This document shows, piece by piece, positions 1 through 7,371 of a stretch of 11,656 nucleotides of DNA; positions within the stretch are counted from its first letter, which is position 1; each line of letters begins with the position of its first letter. Source of the DNA: Pseudomonadota bacterium (lineage in GTDB: Bacteria; Pseudomonadota; Alphaproteobacteria; Rhizobiales; Xanthobacteraceae); assembly GCA_023422775.1 (NCBI GenBank), contig JAFAGM010000130.1:1-11656 (forward strand). Reading direction: 5' to 3'. The position numbers were made by a program, and so were the translations under genes. Under the pieces are notes generated by a model. It worked only from the letters and a program-made list of their open reading frames with translations, was not told the DNA's origin and ran no database searches.

Positions 1-133
1 CCACTGCATCCGGAATTTCACGCCGACGCACGAAAGCCTTTGTCGCGCGCGCGCTGGCTTCGAGCTGCGAGGCACCGCCAAGCCGGCCAACCACTCTCGT
101 CCAGTCTTCATTTACAAGCGATTCGTGTGTCAT
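1..133 (-). CDS. IS4-type transposase, N-terminal fragment (runs off window)
   Basis: Reading the minus strand from an ATG at 133-131 gives an open frame with no stop to the window edge (44 codons). It begins MTHESLVNEDWTRVVGRLGG and continues with a LEASARATKAF segment and a REIPDAV segment. I recognise this as the N-terminus of the IS4-type (DDE) transposases common in Bradyrhizobium and related genomes. The DDE catalytic residues would lie beyond the window, so intactness cannot be judged. No clear Shine-Dalgarno precedes the ATG. A long hairpin ends two bases upstream of it. The neighbouring REP-like repeat appears cut on this side, consistent with insertion next to or into that repeat. 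Family recognition is by memory of the N-terminal pattern; I am fairly sure. Confidence 0.75.
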   Translation of the reverse strand, partial: MTHESLVNEDWTRVVGRLGGASQLEASARATKAFVRRREIPDAV

Positions 134-135
134 AT

Positions 136-165
136 CATGCTCGAATCACGAGTGATTCCAGCATG
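136..165. repeat. Hairpin in the transposase leader
   Basis: Bases 136-149 pair with 152-165 around a 2-base loop. The arms contain CATGCT and GAATCAC on the left and GTGATTC and AGCATG on the right, with one C:C mismatch, so 13 of 14 positions pair. On the minus strand it lies immediately before the transposase ATG (133-131). It could fold the ribosome-binding region of the transposase mRNA, as is known for some IS elements (for example IS10) that guard against read-through expression. That function is inference. Confidence 0.6.
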
Positions 166-188
166 CAAGTCTAAACTTAACGCCTATG

Positions 189-280
189 CGCGAAGGCGGG
201 TGATCCAGTATTCCAGAGACGCCTATGATTGAATCGAGAAGCCTCGGCGTACTGGATCCCCCTGCGCGGGGGACGACGAT
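189..280. repeat. REP-like palindromic repeat, copy 1 of family A (left end missing)
   Basis: It shares CGCGAAGGCGGGTGATCCAG at its left and GGCGTACTGGAT followed by a GC-rich hairpin (CCCC-TGCG-CGGGG type) at its right with the copy at 7243-7342. The middle differs. The TGTCATCAC-type left flank seen in the second copy is absent here, replaced by IS-side sequence. It lies downstream of the tetR-type gene (stop at 312) and could terminate transcription from it. Confidence 0.7.
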
Positions 281-311
281 CTTAATGCAGCGATGGCCGA
301 TGCAATCAAAC

Positions 312-1004
312 TTAAAGGTCCTGCCGGGTCAGCCGCCCCTGCGGCATCGCCGACCGCGCGGGCGCCTTCTTCGCCGGCGTCTCGGCGCCCGTCAGCGCCA
401 TCACCGAAACCGAAACCACGCGGTCGATGATCGCCTGGACGTCGTCGAGGTCGCATTGTCCTTCCGACAGTTTCGTCAGCCGCTCCCGTTCACGGATGGT
501 GTGGTGCGACATCGCGAGCGCGAAGTGCAGGCCCCAATAGAGTTCGGCGTCATCGCGGCCGGGCATCGCGCGGCGCATCGCGGCGATGAACTTGCGCAGG
601 TGGTCGACCTCGCGGTTCTTGATGCGGCGGATCGGCGGCACCGACTCGATCGAGGCGCGGATCATGAAGCGTGCCGCGGTCGAGCCTTCGCTATCGGGGC
701 CAAGGCAGCCGCGCAGGGTGGGGCCCACCAGCGCGCGCAGGATGGCGTCGATCGGAGCGCGGCCGCCGCCATCTTCCTCCGCCGCCTTCAGTTCGTTGAG
801 GCGCTCGCGGTTGGTGGCGAGGCTGCGGCTGACGAACAATTCCGCGATCAACTCGTCCTTGGAGCCGAAATGATAGTTCACCGCAGCGAGATTGACGTTT
901 GCTTCCGCGACGATATCGCGCAGCGTTACGTCGCCGAAGCCGCGATCGGCGTAGAGCCGTTCGGCGGCGGCAAGGATGGCGGACCGGGTCCGATCGCTGG
1001 ACAT
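312..1004 (-). CDS. PsrA-like TetR-family transcriptional repressor
   Basis: A 230-residue DNA-binding regulator. The N-terminal helix-turn-helix is clear at about residues 24-50 (VTLRDIVAEANVNLAAVNYH then FGSK). The NLAAVNYHFGSK signature and overall length resemble PsrA of Pseudomonas, a TetR-family repressor that releases DNA on binding long-chain fatty acids or acyl-CoA and controls beta-oxidation genes. The C-terminal half is the variable ligand domain. The ATG at 1004 is preferred: GGGAA lies 6 bases upstream. An upstream TTG at 1031 is in frame but overlaps a palindrome and has poor context. The gene is divergent from the acyl-CoA dehydrogenase, with a PsrA-type palindrome between them, so it probably controls that operon and itself. 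The last 20 residues are a basic Ala/Lys/Arg-rich tail. TetR family is certain; the PsrA subgroup is likely; the ligand is inference. Confidence 0.88.
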   Translation of the reverse strand: MSSDRTRSAILAAAERLYADRGFGDVTLRDIVAEANVNLAAVNYHFGSKDELIAELFVSRSLATNRERLNELKAAEEDGGGRAPIDAILRALVGPTLRGCLGPDSEGSTAARFMIRASIESVPPIRRIKNREVDHLRKFIAAMRRAMPGRDDAELYWGLHFALAMSHHTIRERERLTKLSEGQCDLDDVQAIIDRVVSVSVMALTGAETPAKKAPARSAMPQGRLTRQDL

Positions 1005-1017
1005 ATCAGGTTCCCGT

Positions 1018-1031
1018 TTGCACAGTTGCAA
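1018..1031. promoter_or_regulatory. Short palindrome TTGCA-CAGT-TGCAA in the divergent control region
   Basis: A perfect 5-bp inverted repeat with a 4-base spacer lies 14 bases upstream of the tetR-type ATG. It could be a second operator or overlap the regulator's promoter. I do not recognise a named site. Confidence 0.3.
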
Positions 1032-1045
1032 TTAAAACGTCTGTA

Positions 1046-1061
1046 TGAAACTATTGTTTGA
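1046..1061. promoter_or_regulatory. Candidate PsrA-type operator (GAAAC-N4-GTTTG)
   Basis: The 16-base sequence TGAAACTATTGTTTGA is a near-palindrome; six of eight base pairs are symmetric. Its core GAAAC-TATT-GTTTG fits the pattern published for PsrA sites in Pseudomonas, (G/C)AAAC-N2-4-GTTT(G/C). It sits 42 bases upstream of the tetR-type ATG and about 160 bases upstream of the acyl-CoA dehydrogenase ATG, the expected place for a shared operator of divergent genes. The match is seen directly; binding by the adjacent regulator is inferred. Confidence 0.5.
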
Positions 1062-1221
1062 AGAGCTGGAAAAGTCAATCCGCGTTTGCGAACGTCTCGC
1101 AGTTCCAGCCCGACCCGCACGGGGTCGTCCCGTCAACGGTGCCGCAAATTCCTTGCGGGACATGAACGGCGGGCGGACAGTGCGGTCTAACGATTTCGCA
1201 AAGCCAGGTGAGGAGCGTCCC

Positions 1222-2454
<1,233 letters not shown>

Positions 2455-2481
2455 TCCTTATGCGTCGCAGGTACTCCAACT

Positions 2482-2587
2482 CCTCATCCTGAGGAGCCCG
2501 CGAGAAGCGGGCGTCTCGAAGGATGCAGGCCATGGACGGGGCCTCATGGTTCGAGACGCGCGTTCCGCGCTCCTCACCATGAGGGGC
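2482..2587. repeat. Palindromic dispersed repeat (family B) between ACAD and kinase genes
   Basis: This stretch is built of nested inverted repeats. TCCTCA/TGAGGA is at its left and CCTCA/TGAGG at its right. CCCGC/GCGGG lies inside, and GCGTCTCGAA (2511-2520) pairs with TTCGAGACGC (2550-2559). I recognise the type as a common intergenic repeat in Bradyrhizobium-like genomes. It fills most of the 203-base gap between two genes expected to act together, so it may stabilise or attenuate the operon mRNA. The dispersed-repeat status is from memory; the palindromes are visible. Confidence 0.7.
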
Positions 2588-2657
2588 CTGTGACGGTGCA
2601 GGATCAACGGGAGCGCTCCACGGCGTTCCCCAAGAAATCAAGTAGGGGAGCGTCAGC

Positions 2658-3716
2658 GTGGCCGAAGGCGTCAGGAAAGACGAAGAATTCTCGGGCACAA
2701 AGGAAGTCGAGGAGCGCCATCGTATCAACGAGGCGAACCTCGATGCCTGGATGCGCGAGCATGTCGAGGGTTACAAGGGGCCGCTCAAGGTCCTGCAGTT
2801 CAAGGGCGGGCAGTCCAACCCGACCTACAAGATCGAAACTCCCGGCCGTTCCTATGTGATGCGCCGCAAGCCGTTCGGTAAATTGTTGCCGTCGGCGCAT
2901 GCGGTCGATCGCGAGTTCCGCGTCATCGCAGCCCTCGGCAAGCAGGGCTTTCCGGTGGCGAAAGCCTATGCGCTGTGCACCGACGACGCTGTGATCGGCG
3001 CCGCCTTCTACATCATGTCGATGGAAGAGGGCCGGGTGTTCTGGGATCCCACGCTGCCGAGCCAGACGCCGGATGCGCGGCGCAAGATATTCACCAGCAA
3101 GATCGAGACGCTCGCCAACCTGCATGTGTTCGACCCGGAGAAAATCGGGCTCGGCGATTTCGGCAAGCCCGGCAATTATTTCGCGCGCCAGGTCGACCGC
3201 TGGACCAAGCAATACCGCGCCTCCGAAACCCAGCACATTCCGGAATTCGAGAAACTCGCCGAGTGGCTGCCGAAGACCGTGCCGCCGCAGGCGCGCGCTT
3301 CCGTCGTCCACGGCGACTACCGTCTCGACAACATGATTTTCCATGCGACGGAACCGCGCGTGCAGGCGGTGCTGGACTGGGAACTGTCGACGCTTGGCGA
3401 TCCCATGGCCGACTTCACCTATCTGCTGATGCAGTGGACCATGCCGGGCCTCGCCAATGCCGATCTCAAGGCGCTGAACATTCCGAGCCTGGAAGAGGCG
3501 GCGCAGATCTACTGCAACGTCACCGGCAGCGCCGTGCCCGACCTGAACTGGTATTTCGCCTACAACCTGTTCCGCCTCGCCGGCATCACGCAGGGCATAG
3601 CCGGCCGCGTTCGCGACGGCACCGCGGCCAACGCCAAGGCGCTGGAATCGGCGGCGCGCACCGTGCCGTTGTCGAAGGCTTCCTGGGAGTATGCACAGAA
3701 GGCCGGCGCGACCTGA
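2658..3716 (+). CDS. APH-fold small-molecule kinase (ACAD10/11 kinase-domain homologue, LvaA-like)
   Basis: A 352-residue phosphotransferase of the aminoglycoside-phosphotransferase/choline-kinase fold. The N-lobe has a glycine-rich nucleotide loop (FKGGQSNPTYKI, residues 48-59) and the ATP-site segment YVMRRKPFGKLLPSAH (from 66). The C-lobe has the catalytic loop HGDYRLDN (residues 218-225, base Asp220) and the metal-binding LDWEL (Asp240). GQSNPTY, the RRKP-LLPSAH segment and IGAAFYIM closely resemble the kinase half of human ACAD11 as I remember it, rather than antibiotic kinases. In that family the kinase phosphorylates the 4-hydroxyl of hydroxyacyl-CoA for the ACAD partner. Here the two halves are separate genes (410 + 352 residues), together close to the fused human protein. 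The start is GTG at 2658 with GGGGAG 7 bases upstream. It is followed after 6 bases by the transporter gene. The fold is certain; the substrate is inferred. Confidence 0.93.
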   Translation: MAEGVRKDEEFSGTKEVEERHRINEANLDAWMREHVEGYKGPLKVLQFKGGQSNPTYKIETPGRSYVMRRKPFGKLLPSAHAVDREFRVIAALGKQGFPVAKAYALCTDDAVIGAAFYIMSMEEGRVFWDPTLPSQTPDARRKIFTSKIETLANLHVFDPEKIGLGDFGKPGNYFARQVDRWTKQYRASETQHIPEFEKLAEWLPKTVPPQARASVVHGDYRLDNMIFHATEPRVQAVLDWELSTLGDPMADFTYLLMQWTMPGLANADLKALNIPSLEEAAQIYCNVTGSAVPDLNWYFAYNLFRLAGITQGIAGRVRDGTAANAKALESAARTVPLSKASWEYAQKAGAT

Positions 3717-3722
3717 TCTAAG

Positions 3723-4634
3723 TTGGCCCTCTCTCCGAATATCCGCGGCAGCCTGCTGATGGCGGTGTCGATGGCGGCGTTCACGATGAACGACTCCATC
3801 ACCAAGGTGCTGACGTCGGAGATGAACTTCGGCCAGGTGATGCTGGTGCGCGGGCTGTTCGCCATCGTGCTGATCGCCGCCTTCGCCTGGCATCAGGGCG
3901 CGTTGCGCCCGCTGCGGACGCTGCTGGTCAGGCCGGTCGCGTTGCGGGTGATCGGCGAGATCGGCGGCACCATCACGTTCATGGCCGCGCTCGCGCATCT
4001 GCCGCTCGCCAACACGTCGGCGATCTTCCAGGCGTTGCCGCTCGCGATCACGCTTGGCGCCGCGGTGATTCTTCACGAGCCGGTCGGCTGGCGGCGATGG
4101 TCGGCGATCGTGGCGGGTTTCGTCGGCGTGCTCATCATCGTGCGGCCGGGGCTGTCCGGCTTCAGCCAGTATTCGCTGATGGCGCTGCTGTCGGTCGCCT
4201 TCTGTGCGCTGCGCGACCTTGCAACCCGGAAGATCCCGGCGAAGATACCGTCGCTGTTCATCACCCTCCTGACGACCGTGACCGTCACGGCGGCCGGTGG
4301 CGCCATCATCGTCCCGCTCGGCGGCTGGGCGCCGCCATCGGCGAATGCGCTCGCCCTGCAGGCGCTCGCCGCGGTGCTGCTGTTGATCGGCTACCAATGC
4401 GTCATATCGGCGCTGCGCACCGGTGACATCTCGGCGGTGGCGCCGTTCCGGTATTCCGCGCTGCTGTGGGCGATGATGCTCGGCTATGTCCTATTCGGCG
4501 ACGTGCCCGACGCGATGATGGTGCTGGGCGCATCCATCATCGTGGCCTCCGGCCTCTACGCCTTCTACCGCGAGCGCATCCGCCACCGCGCGCTGGCGGC
4601 GGAAAGCTCCGGCCTGCCGCCGGATGGGTTGTGA
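3723..4634 (+). CDS. EamA/DMT-superfamily membrane transporter
   Basis: A 303-residue integral membrane protein with about ten hydrophobic helices in two repeats, the usual EamA (drug/metabolite transporter) design. The first repeat contains NDSITKVLTSEMNFGQVMLVRG and ends with VLIIVRPG; the second ends near LGASIIVASGLYAFYRER. The C-terminal tail is charged and cytoplasmic-looking. The substrate cannot be read from sequence; members export or import amino acids, nucleotides and other metabolites. The start is TTG at 3723, giving the family-typical LSPNIRGSLLM beginning and only a 6-base gap to the kinase stop, which suggests translational coupling. No good Shine-Dalgarno is visible, and an ATG at 3759 is the alternative. 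Its position directly after the kinase suggests it belongs to the operon and may move a substrate or by-product of the pathway. Confidence 0.9.
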   Translation: MALSPNIRGSLLMAVSMAAFTMNDSITKVLTSEMNFGQVMLVRGLFAIVLIAAFAWHQGALRPLRTLLVRPVALRVIGEIGGTITFMAALAHLPLANTSAIFQALPLAITLGAAVILHEPVGWRRWSAIVAGFVGVLIIVRPGLSGFSQYSLMALLSVAFCALRDLATRKIPAKIPSLFITLLTTVTVTAAGGAIIVPLGGWAPPSANALALQALAAVLLLIGYQCVISALRTGDISAVAPFRYSALLWAMMLGYVLFGDVPDAMMVLGASIIVASGLYAFYRERIRHRALAAESSGLPPDGL

Positions 4635-4647
4635 TCATCATGGCAGC

Positions 4648-4730
4648 CGTCATTGCTAGGAGCGAAGCGACGAAGCAATCCATGCTTCCGGTACGGCGCG
4701 ATGGATTGCTTCGCTTCGCTCGCAATGACG
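4648..4730. repeat. Long imperfect inverted repeat (family C) after the transporter gene
   Basis: The left arm (CGTCATTGC..GAGCGAAGCGA..GAAGCAATCCATG) and right arm (ATGGATTGCTTCGCTTCGCTCGCAATGACG-type, ending at 4730) are reverse complements with small insertions. They would form a stem of about 30 bp. I recognise it as a frequent intergenic repeat of Bradyrhizobium-type genomes. It lies between convergent genes (transporter stop 4634, SDR stop 4733) and probably ends transcription from both sides. Confidence 0.8.
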
Positions 4731-4732
4731 AA

Positions 4733-5518
4733 CTAAACCGGCTTGCCCGTATAAGGCATCGACGCGGTGAGGCCGCCGTCGACCGGGATGGCCTGGCCGT
4801 TGACGTAGGAGGCGTCGTCGCTGGCAAGGAACAATCCCATCGCCGCGAGTTCGTGCGGCTGGCCGGCGCGCTTCAAGGGATTGAGCTGGCCGATCTTGTC
4901 GGAGGTGCCGCGTTCCCTGGCGCGGTCGAACACCGGCTTGGTCATGCCGGTTTCGATCAGGCCCGGGCACACCGCGTTGATGCGCACGCCGGTACCGGAA
5001 AGCGAGTAGGCGGTGGTCTGCACGAGGCTGATGACGCCGGCCTTGCTCGCGCCGTAGGGATGTCCGCTGGCGCCGGCCTTCAGCCCCGCGACGGAGGCGG
5101 TGCAGACGATCGAGCCGGACTTCTGCCTGATCATGTGCGGCATCGAATGCTTGATGGCGAGGAACGGGCCGATCAGGTTGACGCGCAGGACTTCCTGCCA
5201 GTGCTCCACGGTCTGCTCGGCGAGCGGAACCAGCCCGCCGCTGACGCCGGCATTGGCCCAGATCGCGTCGAGCCTGCCGTATTTCGCAACCGCCTTGTCG
5301 ATGAACGCCTTCACGTCGGCTTCAGAACCCGCATCCGCCATCACGGCCTCGACGGTGCCGCCGGCGTCGCTGACGAGTTTGGCGGTCTCCTTCACGCCGT
5401 CGGTCTTGTCGACGATGATGAGCTTCGCGCCTTCCTTTGCGAACAGCAGCGACGCAGCGCGACCGATGCCGCTGCCGGCACCGGTGATGACGACGGATTT
5501 GCCTTCGAGGCGGCCCAT
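4733..5518 (-). CDS. SDR-family NAD(P)-dependent dehydrogenase (first copy)
   Basis: A 261-residue classical short-chain dehydrogenase/reductase. It has the Rossmann motif TGAGSGIG (residues 12-19), NAG (89-91) and the catalytic Ser142, Tyr155 and Lys159 (YGASK). The C-terminus has the usual ASYVNGQAIPVDGG segment. An Asp ends the second strand (IIVDK, Asp37), which normally favours NAD(H) over NADP(H). The ATG at 5518 has AGGGAGA about 7 bases upstream. It faces the transporter gene and is divergent from the histidine phosphatase gene, with about 140 bases between. SDRs accompany ACAD/APH kinase pairs in hydroxyacid pathways (LvaD in the levulinate pathway), so oxidation or reduction of a hydroxyacyl/ketoacyl group is plausible. 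The substrate is not determined. It is unrelated enough to the second SDR that recent duplication is unlikely. Confidence 0.92.
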   Translation of the reverse strand: MGRLEGKSVVITGAGSGIGRAASLLFAKEGAKLIIVDKTDGVKETAKLVSDAGGTVEAVMADAGSEADVKAFIDKAVAKYGRLDAIWANAGVSGGLVPLAEQTVEHWQEVLRVNLIGPFLAIKHSMPHMIRQKSGSIVCTASVAGLKAGASGHPYGASKAGVISLVQTTAYSLSGTGVRINAVCPGLIETGMTKPVFDRARERGTSDKIGQLNPLKRAGQPHELAAMGLFLASDDASYVNGQAIPVDGGLTASMPYTGKPV

Positions 5519-5566
5519 GAGATTCTCCCTGTAATGTCTGCGGGTCGGCGTCTGCCGCCTTGCGGA

Positions 5567-5587
5567 ATTTCAAACAAGATTTCAAAC
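5567..5587. repeat. Two direct ATTTCAAAC repeats in the SDR/phosphatase divergent gap
   Basis: ATTTCAAAC occurs at 5567-5575 and 5579-5587, a 12-base period (about one helical turn). The gap separates two divergent genes, so these may be a regulator site. CAAAC is one half of the PsrA-type operator seen at 1046-1061, but the partner GTTTG half is not present in the required orientation. Confidence 0.3.
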
Positions 5588-5656
5588 GCCAGATCACTTG
5601 AGACGGTGACGGCTCTGACGTACAGCGACAGCGAACAGTATTGAAGGGTGTTGGCG

Positions 5657-6361
5657 ATGTCCAATCCAGGCAAGACGGTGACGACGCGATGGTGGTGGGT
5701 GCGCCATGCACCGGTCCGTGAAGATGGCGGCTGCATCTACGGGCAGAAGGATCTCGGCTGCGACACCAGCGATCGCGTGGTGTTCGAGGCGGTCGGAAAG
5801 ATCCTGCCGCGCAACGCGGTCTGGTATTCGAGCAATCTCAAGCGCACGCATCAGACCGCGCAGGCGATCTGGGCCGCGGGCTTTCCGAAGCCGATCGACA
5901 TGCCCCACGTCACCGCGTTCGCCGAGCAGCATCTCGGCGAGTGGCAGGGCATGAACCGCGCGGCCTTCCTCGCGAGCCGGCCGGTCGGCAGCCACTGGTT
6001 CGCGGCGATCGACGAAGCCGCGCCCGGCGGCGAAAGTTTCATGGACCTCTATAACCGCACCACTGGCGCCATCGAACGCATCAACGCCGAGCGGGCGGGC
6101 AGGGACGTAATCGTCGTTGCCCATGGCGGCACGATCAAGGCCGCGGTCGGTCTCGCGCTCGGCGGCCAGCCGGAAAAGGGCCTCGTGTTCGATATCGACA
6201 ATTGTTCGGTGACGCGGCTCGACCATCTCGCCAGCGACGGCCACAACGGCTGGCGGCTGCCGATGGTCAACCAGCAGCCGTGGATCGCGGACGCCTCGCA
6301 CAACGCCATGCATCAGCCGGCGGGGCCGGAGGTCGAGCCGCCGGCGACGAAACTCGCCTGA
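5657..6361 (+). CDS. Histidine phosphatase (phosphoglycerate-mutase-like) family protein
   Basis: A 234-residue protein of the histidine phosphatase clan. The phosphoacceptor is His17 in VRHAP, a variant of the common RHG(E/Q) motif. Arg63 lies in LKRTHQTA, and Glu90 in the FAEQHLGEWQG segment. The second catalytic His156 is in VVAHGGTI. These support phosphohydrolase activity on a small phosphate ester. The ATG at 5657 is chosen for GAAGGG about 8 bases upstream; a GTG at 5648 would sit directly against that site. The C-terminal 25 residues are Pro/Glu-rich and probably disordered. It lies between two SDR genes and near a kinase/ACAD pair that would make phosphorylated acyl intermediates, so clearing or recycling such an intermediate is a possible role. 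That role is inference; the family call is firm. Confidence 0.9.
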   Translation: MSNPGKTVTTRWWWVRHAPVREDGGCIYGQKDLGCDTSDRVVFEAVGKILPRNAVWYSSNLKRTHQTAQAIWAAGFPKPIDMPHVTAFAEQHLGEWQGMNRAAFLASRPVGSHWFAAIDEAAPGGESFMDLYNRTTGAIERINAERAGRDVIVVAHGGTIKAAVGLALGGQPEKGLVFDIDNCSVTRLDHLASDGHNGWRLPMVNQQPWIADASHNAMHQPAGPEVEPPATKLA

Positions 6362-6453
6362 TGCGCGAAGTTGTCCAAAGCCGCAAAGGCTGCTTAGCTC
6401 ACGCCTGAAAAACAACACCGGCATCGCGCTGGATCAACATCTGGGAGAGAGAC

Positions 6454-7221
6454 ATGACCTTGTTCGATATGTCGGGAAAAGTTGCCGTCATCACCGGTTC
6501 GACGCGCGGCATCGGCCTTGCCATCGCCGAACGGATGGCGGAACACGGCGCCAAGGTCGTGATCTCCTCGCGCAAGGCCGATGTCTGCGACAAGGTCGCC
6601 AAGGATATCAACGACAGGTTCGGCAAGGGCACCGCGATTGCGGTGGCAGCGAACATCTCGTCGAAGGAAAACCTGCAGAACCTCGTCGACGAGAGCAACC
6701 GCGCCTTCGGCAGGATCGACGTGCTGGTCTGCAACGCGGCGTCGAACCCGTATTACGGTCCGCTCGCCGGCATCTCCGACGACCAGTTCCGCAAAATCCT
6801 CGACAACAACATCGTCGCCAACAACTGGTTGATCTCGATGGTGGTGCCGCAGATGATCGAGCGAAAGGACGGCTCCATCATCATCGTCTCCTCGATCGGC
6901 GGCCTGAAGGGCTCGACCATCCTCGGCGCCTACGCGATCTCGAAGGCCGCCGACATGCAGCTCGCGCGCAACCTCGCCTGCGAATACGGCAAGCACAACA
7001 TCCGCGTGAACTGCATCGCGCCCGGCCTGATCAAGACCGACTTCGCCAAGGCGCTGTGGGACAATCCGGAGAACCTGAAGGCCTCGACCGCGCGCTCGCC
7101 GCTGCTGCGCATCGGCATCCCCGACGAGATCGCGGGCGCCGCGGTGCTGATGGGATCGAAGGCGGGGGATTTCATGACCGGCCAGACCATCGTCATCGAC
7201 GGCGGCGCGACGATCAGTTGA
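6454..7221 (+). CDS. SDR-family NAD(P)-dependent oxidoreductase (second copy)
   Basis: A 255-residue classical SDR. The cofactor motif is TGSTRGIG (residues 14-21), NAAS lies at 94-97, and Ser147, Tyr160 and Lys164 (YAISK) form the catalytic set. The C-terminal end has DFMTGQTIVIDGG. Ser39-Arg40 at the end of the second strand suggests a preference for NADP(H), unlike the first SDR, which has Asp there. The ATG at 6454 is preceded by GGGAGAGAGAC. It lies 92 bases after the phosphatase gene in the same direction, so the two may share a transcript. It ends 150 bases before the convergent serine hydrolase, with a REP-like repeat between. The substrate is unknown; a hydroxyacyl- or ketoacyl-type substrate fits the locus. 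Confidence 0.92.
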   Translation: MTLFDMSGKVAVITGSTRGIGLAIAERMAEHGAKVVISSRKADVCDKVAKDINDRFGKGTAIAVAANISSKENLQNLVDESNRAFGRIDVLVCNAASNPYYGPLAGISDDQFRKILDNNIVANNWLISMVVPQMIERKDGSIIIVSSIGGLKGSTILGAYAISKAADMQLARNLACEYGKHNIRVNCIAPGLIKTDFAKALWDNPENLKASTARSPLLRIGIPDEIAGAAVLMGSKAGDFMTGQTIVIDGGATIS

Positions 7222-7242
7222 TCCCCGATACAACGCCCCTGC

Positions 7243-7342
7243 TGTCATCACCCGCGAAGGCGGGTGATCCAGTACACGCTGGCGCCTCGATTCCGGTTGA
7301 TGTCACGGCGTACTGGATGCCCCGCCTTCGCGGGGCATGACA
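7243..7342. repeat. REP-like palindromic repeat, copy 2 of family A (complete)
   Basis: It begins TGTCATCACCCGCGAAGGCG and ends with a mirrored ATGACA. Inner hairpins CCCGC-GAAG-GCGGG and CCCCGC-CTT-CGCGGGG flank a variable middle. GGGTGATCCAGTA and TACTGGAT pair across it. It lies between the convergent second SDR (stop 7221) and serine hydrolase (stop 7372), where it can serve as a bidirectional terminator. Confidence 0.8.
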
Positions 7343-7371
7343 GTTGTGGTTCGGGCTGCCCCGGATGACGA

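Larger units (their letters stand above)
1..188 (-). mobile_element. Partial insertion sequence (5' end of an IS4-type element)
   Basis: This segment holds the transposase start plus about 55 bases of leader. The right boundary is inferred. From base 189 the sequence matches the second REP-like copy at 7243-7342 (CGCGAAGGCGGGTGATCCAG), whereas bases before 189 do not match that copy's left flank. The IS terminal inverted repeat cannot be confirmed because the other end is outside the window. The boundary could be off by several bases. Confidence 0.45.

Noticed and set aside
225..1061. 278-codon plus-strand open frame over the tetR-type gene
   Set aside because: Composition is Arg/Ala-rich without motifs, and the opposite strand carries a textbook TetR domain with a good start.
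1045..1221. In-frame extension of the acyl-CoA dehydrogenase to an ATG at 1045
   Set aside because: The extra 59 residues do not resemble the family, overlap the operator region, and the ATG at 1222 has AGGAG at ideal spacing.
2604..4397. 597-codon open frame on the minus strand
   Set aside because: It is antisense to the kinase and transporter genes, is Arg/His/Gly-rich and shows no family motifs; a shadow caused by high GC at third codon positions.
4466..5644. 392-codon plus-strand open frame over the transporter end, repeat C and the first SDR
   Set aside because: It runs through an intergenic repeat and is antisense to a clear SDR; no protein-like motifs.
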